From: Procambarus clarkii
Taxonomy: Eukaryota; Arthropoda; Malacostraca; Decapoda; Cambaridae
DNA: 64,000 nt
Assembly: GCF_040958095.1 (NCBI RefSeq)
Contig: NC_091188.1
Location: 39,667,734-39,731,733, forward strand
Direction of reading: 5' to 3'
The notes under the pieces were generated by a model that saw nothing but the letters and a program-made list of their open reading frames with translations, did no database searches and was not told the DNA's origin. Position numbers and translations under genes: made by a program. This document shows, in pieces, positions 51,501-56,096 of the stretch; position 1 is the stretch's first letter, and each line of letters begins with the position of its first letter.

Positions 51501-53515
51501 AAGAATCGTTTAATGTCTTTAATGTCTCTAATGTCTCTAACATTCTTAATCCTAAACTATTTGCTGATGATACTACCTTCATCTACTCAGACCCCAACCC
51601 ACACACACTAAGTAATGTTGTAAATAGCGAATTAAAAAAAGTCCACTCATGGATGTCAACCAACAAACTCACACTAAACATAGAAAAGACCTACTACATC
51701 TTATTTGGAAGCAAATTAACCAATGCAATTCAACTAAAGATAGACACTGTTAACATCAGCAATCAAAAGGATGGTAAGTTCCTTGTAGGCTGGTCTATAC
51801 ATAGACAAGAGACTCAACTTCTGCAGCCACATACAACAACACATTACCAAAAAATTATAAAAAGTCGGTATTCTTTCTAAAATCAGATACTGTATTATAT
51901 TCCAAATTCTGCTCTACTTTGTTTAAATCCCGAAACATGCTAAACATTAACTCACTCCACACATTCTCTTATGCCATTTACATGTACAAAACCTTGTTCC
52001 TAGATAAACCTTGATCTGAAACTCTTCCTAGACAGATGTAATAGAACCCATAAACACCACACCAGAAATAAATATCTCTGTGATATCCCCAGAGTCAAAC
52101 TAAATCTGTGTAAACACTCTATGCAAACAAAGGGACATAGTCTATGGAACTTACTCCCTAACAAATTAAAAAGCTGTCCATCTACCCCTTATTCAAAAGT
52201 AACACCAAAAAGTACCTGGGCGTAACCTCCCACGGTGCAGGAAAGTGCCGTTGTTGTTTCTCTTGGTACAAATTGTGAACCTGATACATTCTGAGTTGAG
52301 TTCCAGTTTTAGTTTTCCATTTGGAACAATGCTGATAAATTAACTCTGGAGGGCTTCTGTGCAAGGGTTAGGATGAGTTAGCCTAAGCATTTTTATTAAC
52401 TGTCAAATTGGTATAAAAATGCTTAGGCTAACTCATCCAAACCCTTGCACAGAAGCCCTCCAGAATTTAGAAGGATTTGGATTTGGAAACATTTGGGTAG
52501 ATTTGGGTAGATTTGGGTAATTCTATGGACCGCTGGGACTTGCTTAAGTTTTAGTCTTTAGTGTTTTTCCTGCCCGAAACGCTTTGCGTAATAGTGGCTT
52601 TAGGCATTGTATGTACTAGCTCCATCTATAAATCCATCAATGTTTTGTATCACACCCTTTATGTATGTACTTTACCTGAATAAACATTTGAATTTTGAAT
52701 TTGAATGTTGACACGACACGACAGAAGCCAACACCAGCGTGCCACCCAACGATACAGCATACATAAATGCCTCGTGACCTCCACGCGGCTGACAACGTGT
52801 TTATACGAGTTGATACTGTCCGCCACCCACTACAATCACTTCACAATGATCCCTTTAAAGTCACTTCCCGTACACTAAAATATTTTAACCATAGAATTCT
52901 GAAGCAAGGAGAACATCTCTCTCGGCTTCCTTGACCACATAGGGGTCATCACAACAAAGAGACCATCACAATACAGGAGTCACCACAACAGTCATCACAA
53001 GACGGGTCATCACCACACGGGTCATCACAGCGCAAGTTATCAAAACCCAGAGATCATCCTCTGGCTTTCTGTACAACACAGGAAGGGAAAGGATATATCA
53101 GGGGAACCGCCTGTTGTTGTTTGTTGTTTAAGAGTCAGCTACTAGGAACAAAAAGTTCCAAGTAGCACGGGCTATGGTGAGCCCGTAGTGGATTTACCTG
53201 GCACAGGAGCGGGGCTGTAACTTGGGTTGATAGGGAAACCGCCAAGCCACCACGCCTATATAGCACTTGAAAGGGATCAGAATAAGGATTTGGGATGAGA
53301 CGGGGGAAAAGGAATGGTGCCCAACCACCTGGACAGTCGGGGATTGAACGTTCACAACACAGGAGACATCACAACATACCAGCAGTGAAGGAGCTAATGA
53401 TCTGTACCGGGTGCCGGTGGGTGGCTATACAGAACACAGCGGCCATGAAGAGCAATGTCCCGGACATCTGGAGTACCTCTGGCTGTCTGTACCATTTGGT
53501 AGAAGATGTCACCAT
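21312..53515 (-). CDS. FkbM-domain, Star-like membrane protein gene (five exons)
   Basis: Exons on the minus strand: 53515-53380, 51218-51031, 49029-48824, 47410-47257, 21503-21312. All junctions are GT-AG and the phases fit, giving about 291 residues. Residues 17-31 (SGTLLFMAAVFCIAT region) form a likely signal anchor. A luminal linker with LLDPPSSLSYNLTYPEVEHQ and QSAYVDEDLLHGM follows. The FkbM methyltransferase fold starts at residue 109 with DGFFVEVGATDGEYLSNTLF (glycine-rich SAM-site loop), then WTGLLVEPFPETYEKLL, VIDFLSLDIKGDEMK and VLRTLPWDKIKIRLLCVEIN. The family includes Drosophila Star, a cargo factor for EGF-ligand trafficking, and many arthropod paralogues of unknown substrate. 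Whether this copy methylates anything or acts as a trafficking factor cannot be told. All exons are intact. Confidence 0.88.
21560..21830 (+). pseudogene. LINE RT fragment
   Basis: The frame reads VFIDEVDILRMKFDSSMTMK, RLVLILASMAGKKLTALNQI, SYLLYIRGCKTLYEAQVCSH and LEYAPLS. It resembles the post-active-site part of LINE RT ('LGV.FD..L.....I.......L..L.R......G...LY.AQVRS.LEYA..AW'). It starts only 60 bases from exon 5 of the Star-like gene, in its last intron. Confidence 0.6.
21831..22190. other. Intron, nothing recognised
   Basis: No domain or clear repeat. 22,031-22,190 has an open frame that runs on into the SINE and is not credible as a gene. Confidence 0.5.
22195..22526 (-). mobile_element. 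tRNA-derived SINE (Sine-B type), with nested LINE scrap
   Basis: On the minus strand: tRNA-like head with 'ctccgtggtgtagtggtaag', B-box-like 'gattcgtatcctggccgg', body 'cctctgtttaactcaacagt', tail with 'cctgcccgaaa' and poly(A) (poly-T on plus at 22,195-22,204). About 70 bases at 22,259-22,330 ('ctgcttgatggggttctggg' onward) do not belong and match the LINE 3' end at 32,134. Confidence 0.8.
22745..23215 (-). repeat. Right terminal repeat of DIRS copy 2
   Basis: Inverted partner of 27,790-28,239. Shared blocks include 'gatatggataccctaact', 'accacgagccagaacctgg', 'gaccgggacaggcaccctga', 'acaaacgagtggacagaact' and 'aacaagcatgacgtcacacg'. Confidence 0.9.
23216..23312 (-). repeat. Internal complementary region of DIRS copy 2
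   Basis: Joins 'actcacccagaaaatggc' and 'tttcattacattcaacgctgg' (right end) directly to 'ttttctggggggagcccct' and 'acggctccccggagct' (left end). It is the same circle-junction layout as at 16,564-16,655. Confidence 0.9.
23376..23800 (-). pseudogene. Tyrosine-recombinase fragment of DIRS copy 2
   Basis: On the minus strand the frame gives FGIDVPSAPFRRLSRALFHL, RPAYALPVPSWSLDRVLSCF and then, after shifts, LALASGGRVAELHAL and FLRLWPFSLFLVNDVPAAFR. This aligns with residues 86-205 of the recombinase at 15.5 kb. The His, second Arg and Tyr of the active site are absent, so it is inactive. Confidence 0.8.
23801..25830 (-). pseudogene. Gag-like and leader-like region of DIRS copy 2 (second gag block)
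   Basis: GC-rich, with many overlapping open frames. The minus-strand segment near 24,450-24,250 ('ccgccggggtatttttacccctctgggcggggcttgcgg'-like) resembles the gag block around 12,560-12,630 of copy 1, which supports a gag origin. The rest, 24,950-25,830, is compositionally like DIRS leader or gag but has no clear motif. The Leu/Cys-rich open frames are not credible genes. Confidence 0.45.
25831..26072. repeat. 19-bp tandem array inside DIRS copy 2
   Basis: About twelve copies of a unit like 'agcccaactggcgacaagc', with variants 'ctacaagg' and 'gagaagt' in the second half. It sits between the two gag-like blocks, so it may mark the rearrangement junction. Confidence 0.9.
26150..27010 (-). pseudogene. 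Gag-like region of DIRS copy 2 (first gag block)
   Basis: On the minus strand: FCLRHAACWVGDTFDPESCE (Cys/His cluster, compare FCHSHAACWVNDTFDPESCE in copy 1), then RFVASPDAPMLPRLC and GDPGLGVLV-like residues, an acidic Ser/Ala-rich linker, and APRLDFRPSERGLLLCEEWG. It is close to copy 1 gag but with frameshifts. Confidence 0.75.
27253..27410 (+). mobile_element. LINE family A 3' tail nested in DIRS copy 2
   Basis: Contains 'catgcccgaaacgctttgcg', 'taatagtggctttaggcatt' and 'ccttacctaaataaa', closed by an (ATTGT)n-type tail. It lies between the leader and gag of DIRS copy 2, in the opposite orientation. Confidence 0.9.
27790..28239 (-). repeat. Left terminal repeat of DIRS copy 2
   Basis: Inverted partner of 22,745-23,215. 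On the plus strand it ends 'gctccggggagccgtagggg', 'ctcccccaagaa'. The similarity between the two arms is high. Confidence 0.9.
28240..30425 (-). mobile_element. LINE family A copy A1, 5'-truncated
   Basis: The 3' end at 28,240 starts with the TTTATT tail. Coding pieces on the minus strand are 30,374-29,313 (EN-RT linker and RT: VDLRKAFDTVNHQNLLLKLH, GVPQGSILGPLLFLIYINDL, FADDTTFIYS) and 29,020-28,547 (C-terminus: YPYLNYGICAWGSTTQNHLR, FDIPRVRLNQTRNALQIKGP). Frameshifts near 29,310 and 29,060 break it. It is truncated at 30,425 within the linker after the endonuclease. Confidence 0.9.
30426..30936. other. Intron, nothing recognised
   Basis: No domain or clear repeat. 30,890-30,930 has a small tandem of 'aacatctgtatttgt'. 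Confidence 0.5.
30937..31138 (+). mobile_element. LINE family A 3' tail
   Basis: 'ttgcccgaaacgcattgcg', 'taatagtggctttaggcatt', 'ataccttacctgaataaaca', then a (TCTGAA)n tail. Only the 3' UTR remains. Confidence 0.9.
31170..31810 (-). pseudogene. Degenerate LINE endonuclease region
   Basis: The minus-strand frame near 31,720 reads HIIIMGDFN, the endonuclease catalytic block. It is followed, with stops, by LTYVQA, GSSDHLDA (SDH-type block) and FLSPRGHELPSKRLH. No RT is attached. Heavily mutated. Confidence 0.5.
31990..32134. repeat. About 37-bp minisatellite, dispersed family, array 1
   Basis: Four units like 'catggtgttgctttgttttc' + 'aagggtcaaactacc'. The same unit forms arrays at 43,180-43,318 and 47,055-47,190. 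Confidence 0.85.
32134..32800 (-). pseudogene. CR1-like LINE C-terminus and 3' UTR
   Basis: The minus-strand frame reads FNIHPTSMRNYAGTNMDIFK and RKLNSFLQECRNNQAMVNMW, the closing 'FK.+L..FL' segment of a CR1-like ORF2, after a decayed stretch. The 3' end 'aagcaggtatacccatg' abuts the minisatellite array. A short piece of the same 3' end is nested in the SINE at 22.3 kb. Confidence 0.6.
32862..36164 (+). mobile_element. LINE family B copy with long open ORF2
   Basis: 5'-truncated L2/CR1-group LINE. It comprises a 931-codon open frame, a 0.5-kb 3' UTR containing 'gattaaggacctgcccgaaa' and 'cgctgcgcgtgctagtggct', and an (ATAA)n tail ending at 36,164. The 3' end differs from family A but shares the 'CCCGAAACGC' hairpin block. 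Confidence 0.92.
32866..35661 (+). CDS. LINE family B ORF2: AP endonuclease and reverse transcriptase
   Basis: The open frame has no internal stop. The first codon, TTG, is only the truncation edge; comparison with family A (NVRSLGKHFDD) shows that the first residues of the endonuclease are lost. Order: endonuclease (ILTETWLNKDYT, ILGGDFNIDL, TLDHIWTNI, TTDHYPTFL), linker, RT with ARVTPVHKGGNPADINNYRP, FGFRSQKSTNDA, FIDLRKAFDTVNH, GVPQGSILGPLLFLIYIND and active site LFADDTTLIYS, then C-terminal YPYLNYGICAWGSTTANHLK and HHTRNKYLFDIPRVKLN. It nicks target DNA and primes cDNA there. It is the best-preserved LINE protein in the window apart from its missing N-terminus. Confidence 0.92.
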   Translation: MAQSLGKHFDDLNALLTALGTNLSFIILTETWLNKDYTQLYNLAGYKAIHNCRPNKKGGGTAIYYRDTFICNSVISDRDDYCEYTFAQFTIKSLKSSLTIGAIYRFPNTNIASFSDNLRNLIINNNLNKNHIILGGDFNIDLGQQNCSQVDYFLNSMNSCMLIPTITKPTRVTQTSATTLDHIWTNITAPLVSGIIYDRTTDHYPTFLIANMDITPPKSKKFSFRLHSESALDNLTEALHNINWDSEFNNTHDINSLANLFLSKTLSLYNLHCPLLTKQITDKRLNNPWLTNGILNSINKKHEYEKKVRIGLVSREVAKRYSSMLTSIIRKAKLAYYVNRFNEAKGNMKSTWKTISSILGTKQHSHNQIKLYKDGDIPSTDLEMANEFNSFFSSVGANLASKIPQTQTHINTYLSGSYPNSLLLSPISPADVVSIIHSLKTKAGNTSEIPSIVYKRASHALAPPIALLFNKSIEYHTFPDILKKARVTPVHKGGNPADINNYRPISNLPILSKIFEKIIYKQLYSYLVKFDILSPCQFGFRSQKSTNDAIISLLDIIYSALDKNEFPIGLFIDLRKAFDTVNHNYLLFKLQHYGIRGLALDYIRSYLSDRHQYVTINDTTSSTLPITVGVPQGSILGPLLFLIYINDLPNVSNILKPILFADDTTLIYSNLNPHTLNNVVNNELKKVHLWMSTNKLTLNIEKTYYILFGSKSSNAIQLQIDNINISNKNDGKFLGLFLDKRLNFSTHIQHITKKVSKTVGILSKIRYYVPNSALLSLYYALIYPYLNYGICAWGSTTANHLKPIITQQKSAIRIITNSAFRQHSAPLFKSLNLLNINSLHTFSCVNYIYKTLFLNANHALKLSLDRCNRTHYHHTRNKYLFDIPRVKLNLCKHSMQIKGPSLWNSLPSELKNCKTFALFKSKTKKYLTSSI
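37135..38274 (+). pseudogene. LINE family A copy A2, RT C-terminal half
   Basis: 379 codons with no stop until TAA. It contains the RT palm from AFDTVNH through the FADDTT active site and the complete C-terminal domain. No endonuclease and no start, because the element is truncated. It cannot make a working ORF2. Confidence 0.85.
38270..39296 (+). mobile_element. Solo LTR (1,027 bp)
   Basis: Starts TGTAAC and ends GTTACA, a 6-bp terminal inverted repeat of TG...CA type. It is flanked by a 4-bp duplication TCCC (38,266-38,269 and 39,297-39,300). Removing it restores the family A 3' UTR seen in other copies ('ttccctgtaacctaccttac'). AATAAA-like signals lie near 39,100 ('gaataaaggct'). No second LTR or internal region exists in the window. 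Confidence 0.85.
39671..42790 (+). pseudogene. RTE-like LINE ORF2 remnant (endonuclease, RT, finger)
   Basis: Open pieces in different frames. 39,753-40,170: DIVTLQETRLPATGS, VSLINIYGPTLTSSTEAKDE, PVFLLGDFSARVG. 40,135-40,806: QLDLVLTG, DCDTDHSLVVCGVKF, end of endonuclease. 40,855-41,238: linker with SSRKAPGDDGIPPEVL. 41,366-41,640: RT with YIAFIDLTKAFDLVSRDGLF. Near 41,835: active site FLFADDAAITT. 41,964-42,787: KKTQVMGQDVNELSCINIAD, EFVYLGSTISDTLSLDTELN, RRMRWLGHVTHMEDGRIPKD and the C-terminal finger. At least five frame changes make it non-functional. Confidence 0.8.
42950..43180 (-). pseudogene. LINE RT active-site fragment
   Basis: The minus-strand frame reads LLFLILISDIDNNTSHCFVS, SFADDTKIIMKITSAECIEK and LQADINNIFDWAAKNNMIFN. 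This is the 'PLLFLI.I.DI......F.DDTK+' block of a CR1-like RT. It is unrelated at this level to families A and B. Confidence 0.7.
43180..43318. repeat. About 37-bp minisatellite, array 2
   Basis: Diverged units of 'gtcaaactacccatggt.ttgcattgtttttcatgg', the same family as at 31,990 and 47,055. Confidence 0.8.
43319..44267. other. Intron of the Star-like gene, unassigned
   Basis: Contains short local inverted repeats (for example 'gagagtgtctctc' near 43,320) and 'acctcagt' triplication near 44,155. Composition is GC-richer than its surroundings and could be part of an LTR element, but no boundaries can be shown. No domain found. Confidence 0.4.
44268..44522 (+). repeat. Tandem duplication carrying a SINE head
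   Basis: Two units, 44,268-44,400 and 44,401-44,522, share 'cgccctactgcaagtacc', 'tctacgagcgaaaccagctg', 'cacctacgagtgcttgtata' and the SINE start 'ctccgtg.tgtagtggta.g'. The first unit has one extra copy of 'gacttaggtgca'. See findings for the likely order of events. Confidence 0.9.
44498..44772 (+). mobile_element. tRNA-derived SINE (Sine-B type), full length
   Basis: tRNA-like head ('ccgtggtgtagtggtaag' as A box, 'gggttcgtatcctgg' as B box), body with 'cctctgtttaacgcaacag' and 'ttcgcggcaggggatcgtat', tail 'gattaaggacttgcccgaaa' with 'ctagtggctgtacaagaatg', then poly(A) 44,759-44,772. About 275 bp. The tail matches the family B LINE 3' end, so that LINE is the probable source of the enzyme that moved it. 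Confidence 0.88.
44773..46379. other. Intron, unassigned; purine-rich tract
   Basis: 46,085-46,330 is strongly purine-rich on the plus strand (gggaga and aggggag repeats), explaining open frames on both strands. A G-run lies at 45,405-45,424. No domain recognised. Confidence 0.45.
46380..47054 (+). other. Possible LTR end with primer-binding-like motif
   Basis: An AATAAA-type 'gtaaataaacta' near 46,700, a TATA-like 'aactataaatg' near 46,816, and 'acattggcgacgtacacatt' near 47,018, which looks like the start of an LTR-element interior. I could not find a matching second copy or flanking duplication. Confidence 0.25.
47055..47190. repeat. About 37-bp minisatellite, array 3
   Basis: Units 'ggtgtcgctttgttttcatg' + 'ggtcaaactaaaccat' and variants, the same family as at 31,990 and 43,180. 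It lies only 70 bases from exon 4 of the Star-like gene. Confidence 0.85.
47257..47410 (-). CDS. Star-like gene, exon 4
   Basis: 154 bases. The acceptor is cttgtgtag and the donor is atgaag/gtaagc. With two bases from exon 3 it restores Lys, then encodes PIGYKGVLSHIVDSSKEAIK, VKALPLYSILLALNVTVIDF and LSLDIKGDEMK. The DFLSLDIKGDE block is the FkbM-family strand with the conserved Asp. Ends in phase 0. Confidence 0.88.
47515..48775 (+). pseudogene. Degenerate CR1-like LINE RT, two overlapping pieces
   Basis: 47,530-47,915 reads EVEKLLNGLGRSEEVGPDGV, ILADIWKKANI, NVIITYRQYGSRTGRSCVTS. A second partial copy begins near 47,940 (GSILNKYFDLSI, EEVIIKQIEK, EPFVRVLKE) and continues at 48,530 with CRPISLMSFVEK and IYMMQS. 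Stops throughout. It lies in intron 3 of the Star-like gene. Confidence 0.65.
48824..49029 (-). CDS. Star-like gene, exon 3
   Basis: 206 bases, acceptor tgttacag, donor ttcaa/gtaagt, phase 0 to 2. It encodes DGFFVEVGATDGEYLSNTLF, LERKRNWTGLLVEPFPETYE and KLLSKNRKAYSVNTAVALNS. The FFVEVGATDGE loop is the first SAM-site motif of the FkbM fold. Confidence 0.92.
49030..49544. other. Intron 2 of the Star-like gene, unassigned
   Basis: AT-rich. An open minus-strand frame 49,361-49,080 has no recognisable domain and no splice support. Confidence 0.5.
49545..49690 (-). mobile_element. LINE 3' tail, diverged
   Basis: (AATAAT)n start, then 'tttatttccaagaaggtaca' and 'aagccactaataatcatagc', 'attttgagaaggtccttaa'. 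It belongs with the family B and SINE tail type ('gattaaggacctgcccgaaa' reversed), but is old. Confidence 0.7.
49765..50741. repeat. Degenerate tandem tract of 'gaaaggctgacaga' motif
   Basis: Nearly 1 kb built from repeats of 'aagaaaggctgacagagata' with variable spacers. At 50,085-50,158 there are three sharp copies of a 24-bp unit 'gacagagaaagacctagata'-type. It produces Leu/Phe-rich false frames on the minus strand. Located in intron 2 of the Star-like gene. Confidence 0.8.
50742..50870 (-). mobile_element. LINE family B-type 3' tail
   Basis: (TTTA)n start, 'atatacgagaagatacattg', then 'aagccactagcatgcatagc' and 'atttcgagcagatccttaatc'. This is the reversed family B end without coding sequence. 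Confidence 0.8.
51031..51218 (-). CDS. Star-like gene, exon 2
   Basis: 188 bases, acceptor gtgcccacag, donor ggcatg/gtgagc, phase 1 to 0. It encodes ERVLTDATFPGSDQEDPALV, TYIRRRLLDPPSSLSYNLTY and PEVEHQSQFDQSAYVDEDLL. The 'LL.PPS..PYNL' block just before the FkbM fold is typical of arthropod Star-like proteins. Confidence 0.9.
51285..52219 (+). pseudogene. LINE family B fragment with nested SINE
   Basis: Starts within RT (GVPQGSIQGPLLFLIYINDL), is split by a truncated SINE at 51,385-51,511, and resumes with NPKLFADDTTFIYSDPNPHT, MSTNKLTLNIEKTYYILFGS. It then loses frame and ends at 52,219 (SNTKKYL equivalent). Intron 1 of the Star-like gene. Confidence 0.85.
51385..51511 (-). mobile_element. 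Truncated SINE nested in the family B fragment
   Basis: Poly-T run, then 'gagatatatacaagagttgt', 'acagccactagtacgcgtag', 'ggtccctggaatacgatccc' and 'gaagaatcgttt'. The tRNA head is missing, so the copy is 5'-truncated. 'aat' and 'aatgtc' edges flank it. Confidence 0.85.
52341..52467. repeat. Long near-perfect hairpin
   Basis: The left arm 'tctggagggcttctgtgcaa', 'gggttaggatgagttagcct', 'aagcatttttat' is repeated in reverse complement after a loop of about 15 bases. Arms are about 55 nt with only one or two mismatches. Intron 1 of the Star-like gene. Confidence 0.9.
52540..52705 (+). mobile_element. LINE family A 3' tail
   Basis: 'tcctgcccgaaacgctttgc', 'gtaatagtggctttaggcat', 'tgtactttacctgaataaac', then a (TTTGAAT)n-like tail. 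Confidence 0.9.
52915..53060. repeat. Degenerate short tandem 'gtcatcacaacac'
   Basis: At least seven loose copies of 'gggtcatcacaacac' with variable spacing. Two more ('gttcacaacacaggagacatcac') lie at 53,349-53,375, on the far side of a SINE-like insertion. Confidence 0.7.
53080..53345. repeat. SINE-like repeat unit
   Basis: Contains 'ggggaaccgcctgttgttgt', 'gaacaaaaagttccaagtag', 'cacgggctatggtgagcccg', and ends 'gtcggggattgaacg', which resembles a B-box side. It splits the 'gtcatcacaacac' tandem tract. Family name unknown. Confidence 0.5.
53380..53515 (-). CDS. Star-like gene, first coding exon
   Basis: The start is taken at the ATG 53515-53513; the open frame goes further upstream only through a TTG. 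It encodes MVTSSTKWYRQPEVLQMSGT, LLFMAAVFCIATHRHPVQII and SSFTA plus one base. The donor is gctg/gtatgttg. The hydrophobic stretch fits a type II signal anchor. An acceptor-like 'gtcaacag' or 'ttgtacag' lies just upstream of the ATG, so a non-coding exon may precede it. Confidence 0.75.
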
Positions 53516-53736
53516 TCTGTTGACAATATCACTTGTTAGGACTCTCCTGTACAAGACGCTATATTGATATATACTGGTGATGGATGGTATACATTTTGGA
53601 GATACTTATTGTACCTGTACTTGGAAGTATCAAATACCTTGTGCCACAACGTCATATTGTGCATCATGATGATACATTGAGAAATGTTATAAATTAATTA
53701 TTGATTGACTTATAACATTAACCTAACGTGGACCGT

Positions 53737-55365
53737 GGACCTGCGTAAAGCTTTCGATACTGTCAACCACCAAAACCTTCTTCTTAAATTACATCATTAT
53801 GGTGTCAGAGGACACTCCCTACAATACCTCAAATCCTACCTTACTGACAGGCTCCAATGTGTTTCTGTGAATAATACAATTTCTGCACACATACTCACCT
53901 CACATATTCACTTATTCATTGTGAATAATTACAATTCGCACACCCTCCGTCACTATGTGATGGAGTGCGAAAAGATACGTGAATTTAGAGACAATTCTAT
54001 AACCAATGTTCCAGCGATGTGTCAATATTTCATTCAAAATGATCTGCTACCAGAAATTTTAGCCAAATATCCCCAGTTTGCTAACTGTAGGTAGTAACTA
54101 AGTGATTGTAACCTATCCACCGCTGCCCACTGGATGGGGGGCGGTGTGCAGGACAAACATATAAATTTTGACACTAGCTCTCCACATATGTCAGTTGCTT
54201 AATTTAGAACCTGTACTTGAGGTCGATCTCGAACCCATTGTTGATGTGATGACTTATATTGAATTTTGTAACTAGCTCATCAAGATTGTAACTTGCTTAG
54301 CTAAATGAATTGTGGGGTTCAGTCCCTGAGCCCATTATGTGCCTCTGTAACCCTTTCCACTACCGCTCACAAGATGGGTATGGGGTGCATAATAAATGAA
54401 CTAAACTAAACTAAATTCCTTGGCATTCTCATTGACCACAAGCTGAATTTCCAGGGACACATTCTAAACATATCAAAAAAAGTTTCAAAAACTGTGGGCA
54501 TTCTTTCTAAGATCAGATATTATGTACCACGCCCTGCCCTGGTGACTCTCTATTACTCCCTTATCTATCCATATCTCAACTATGGTATTTGTGCTTGGGG
54601 CTCTACTACCCAAAATCACTTACGTCCTCTAATTACTCAACACAAAGCTGCTATTAGGACAATATCCAATTCTGGCCCCAGACATCACTCGGTACCCCTA
54701 CTCAAATCTCTGAATATGTTAGACATTAAGTCACTGCACATTCTCTCATGTGTATTATACATATATAAAACGCTAAACTATAATGCCAATCCTGATCTCA
54801 AAAGCTTCATAGAAGGTTGTAACAGAACCCATGAGCACCACACCAGAAATAAATACAGTTTTGATATTCCTAGAGTACGACTAAATCAAACCAGAAATGC
54901 TCTACAAATCAAGGGGCCCAGAATGTGGAATGACCTTCCCAACCATGTTAAAGACTGTACCTCTCTCAACCAGTTTAAGTTAAAAACGAAGCTATACCTA
55001 ATAAATTCCATGTAACCCACCTTACCCCCCTGTTGTCAACCCATGTATATTTTTTGTTTTTCAAATCAACGCTGTTTGAATGTAATTTTCTGTAATAATT
55101 TGTAATTGTATTTGTGCTGCTTTTTCAACAATGTTCCCCCCTCTTTTACCTCTATTTTTTATATGTACTCATCACATCTTTTCTTTTTACCCATTAGTTT
55201 TAAGCTGTAGTCATTAATGTTTTTCCTGCCCGAAACGCTTTGCGTAATAGTGGCTTTAGGCATTGTATGTACTAGCTCTATCTATAAAGCCAACAAACTT
55301 TGTAAATCTCTTTATGTATGTACCTTACCTAAATAAAGATTATTATTATTAATATTATTATTAAT
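53737..55365 (+). mobile_element. LINE family A copy A3, chimeric
   Basis: 53,737-53,884 is family A RT (VDLRKAFDTVNHQNLLLKLH to SVNNTIS). 54,414-55,365 is family A from FLGILIDHKLNFQGH to the 3' UTR and tail. The roughly 600 bases expected between them are missing and replaced by 529 bases from a different LINE. The C-terminal frame 54,494-55,015 is open to its stop. Confidence 0.88.
53885..54413 (+). pseudogene. 3' end of an unrelated LINE inside A3
   Basis: The frame continues to 54,094: NSHTLRHYVMECEKIREFRD, NSITNVPAMCQYFIQNDLLP, EILAKYPQFANCR. This resembles the C-terminus of another LINE class ('H.+..C..I..FR'). A 3' UTR follows, with 'ccactaccgctcacaagatg' and a short (AACT)n tail at 54,401-54,413. 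Confidence 0.6.
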
Positions 55366-55961
55366 CTGGCATTATGACAAGGGTAACTGGTTTCGCTTAA
55401 AAAAATGTAATACAGGAAACCAGCTTAAAATTAATTACGAATTAACGTATTAAACAAAAGCGATGTTGGATAAACCTATAATCGCAAAGAGATAAATGTG
55501 TGTTATAGTATCTGCCACTGTGGATTATACAACTCGGTTGAATGTCATCGCCACTCAAAATAATTAAAGAAAGCGGATACATCAGAAAAGCTAAAATTCG
55601 TGTAAAGTCAATATCATAAAAGGTCTTAATACTAAGATAATATTAAATATTGATATACCAAAGAGGAATGATGATACACTAGCAAGGCACATTAGATAAC
55701 TTGTTTTGAATTTTTGAATTTTGAATTTGAACTTACCTGTTGGTTACGTCAAGCGGGAGCCTAGTATTAGAAGTTGTTGGTGCGGAGTCACCAGTGGCAG
55801 TGAGCACACTTGTACTGACTGTAACATCAGCTGGCAGCGTTCAGGTGTTCAAACACCTGCACATGTTAAGCTACAGACTGCACATGTTAAGCTACAGACT
55901 GCACATGTGGTCGGTCGCAATCCCTTTGTTGATGTAACAATACTTGTTACAGCATTACAAT
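55366..55961 (-). other. Unassigned DNA with a candidate non-coding exon
   Basis: On the minus strand a strong donor, 'accaacag/gtaagttc', sits at 55,737/55,736. It is preceded by about 190 bases of higher GC, including the perfect palindrome 'caggtgttnaacacctg' type at about 55,842-55,860 and a 21-bp direct repeat 'acatgttaagctacagactgc' at 55,861-55,903. No long coding frame. It could be a 5' untranslated exon of the Star-like gene. Confidence 0.3.
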
Positions 55962-56096
55962 TATTTGTTAGATTAAGGACCTGCCCGAAACGCTGTACGT
56001 GTTTAGTGGCTTTACAAGAGTGTAAAAACATCAATGCTGTGTACTCTCGTAAACCCAATGTATCTTCTTGTATATAAATAAATAAATAAATATAAT
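55962..56096 (+). mobile_element. LINE family B-type 3' tail
   Basis: 'gattaaggacctgcccgaaa', 'cgctgtacgtgtttagtggc', 'tttacaagagtg', then an (ATAA)n tail. No coding part. Confidence 0.85.
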
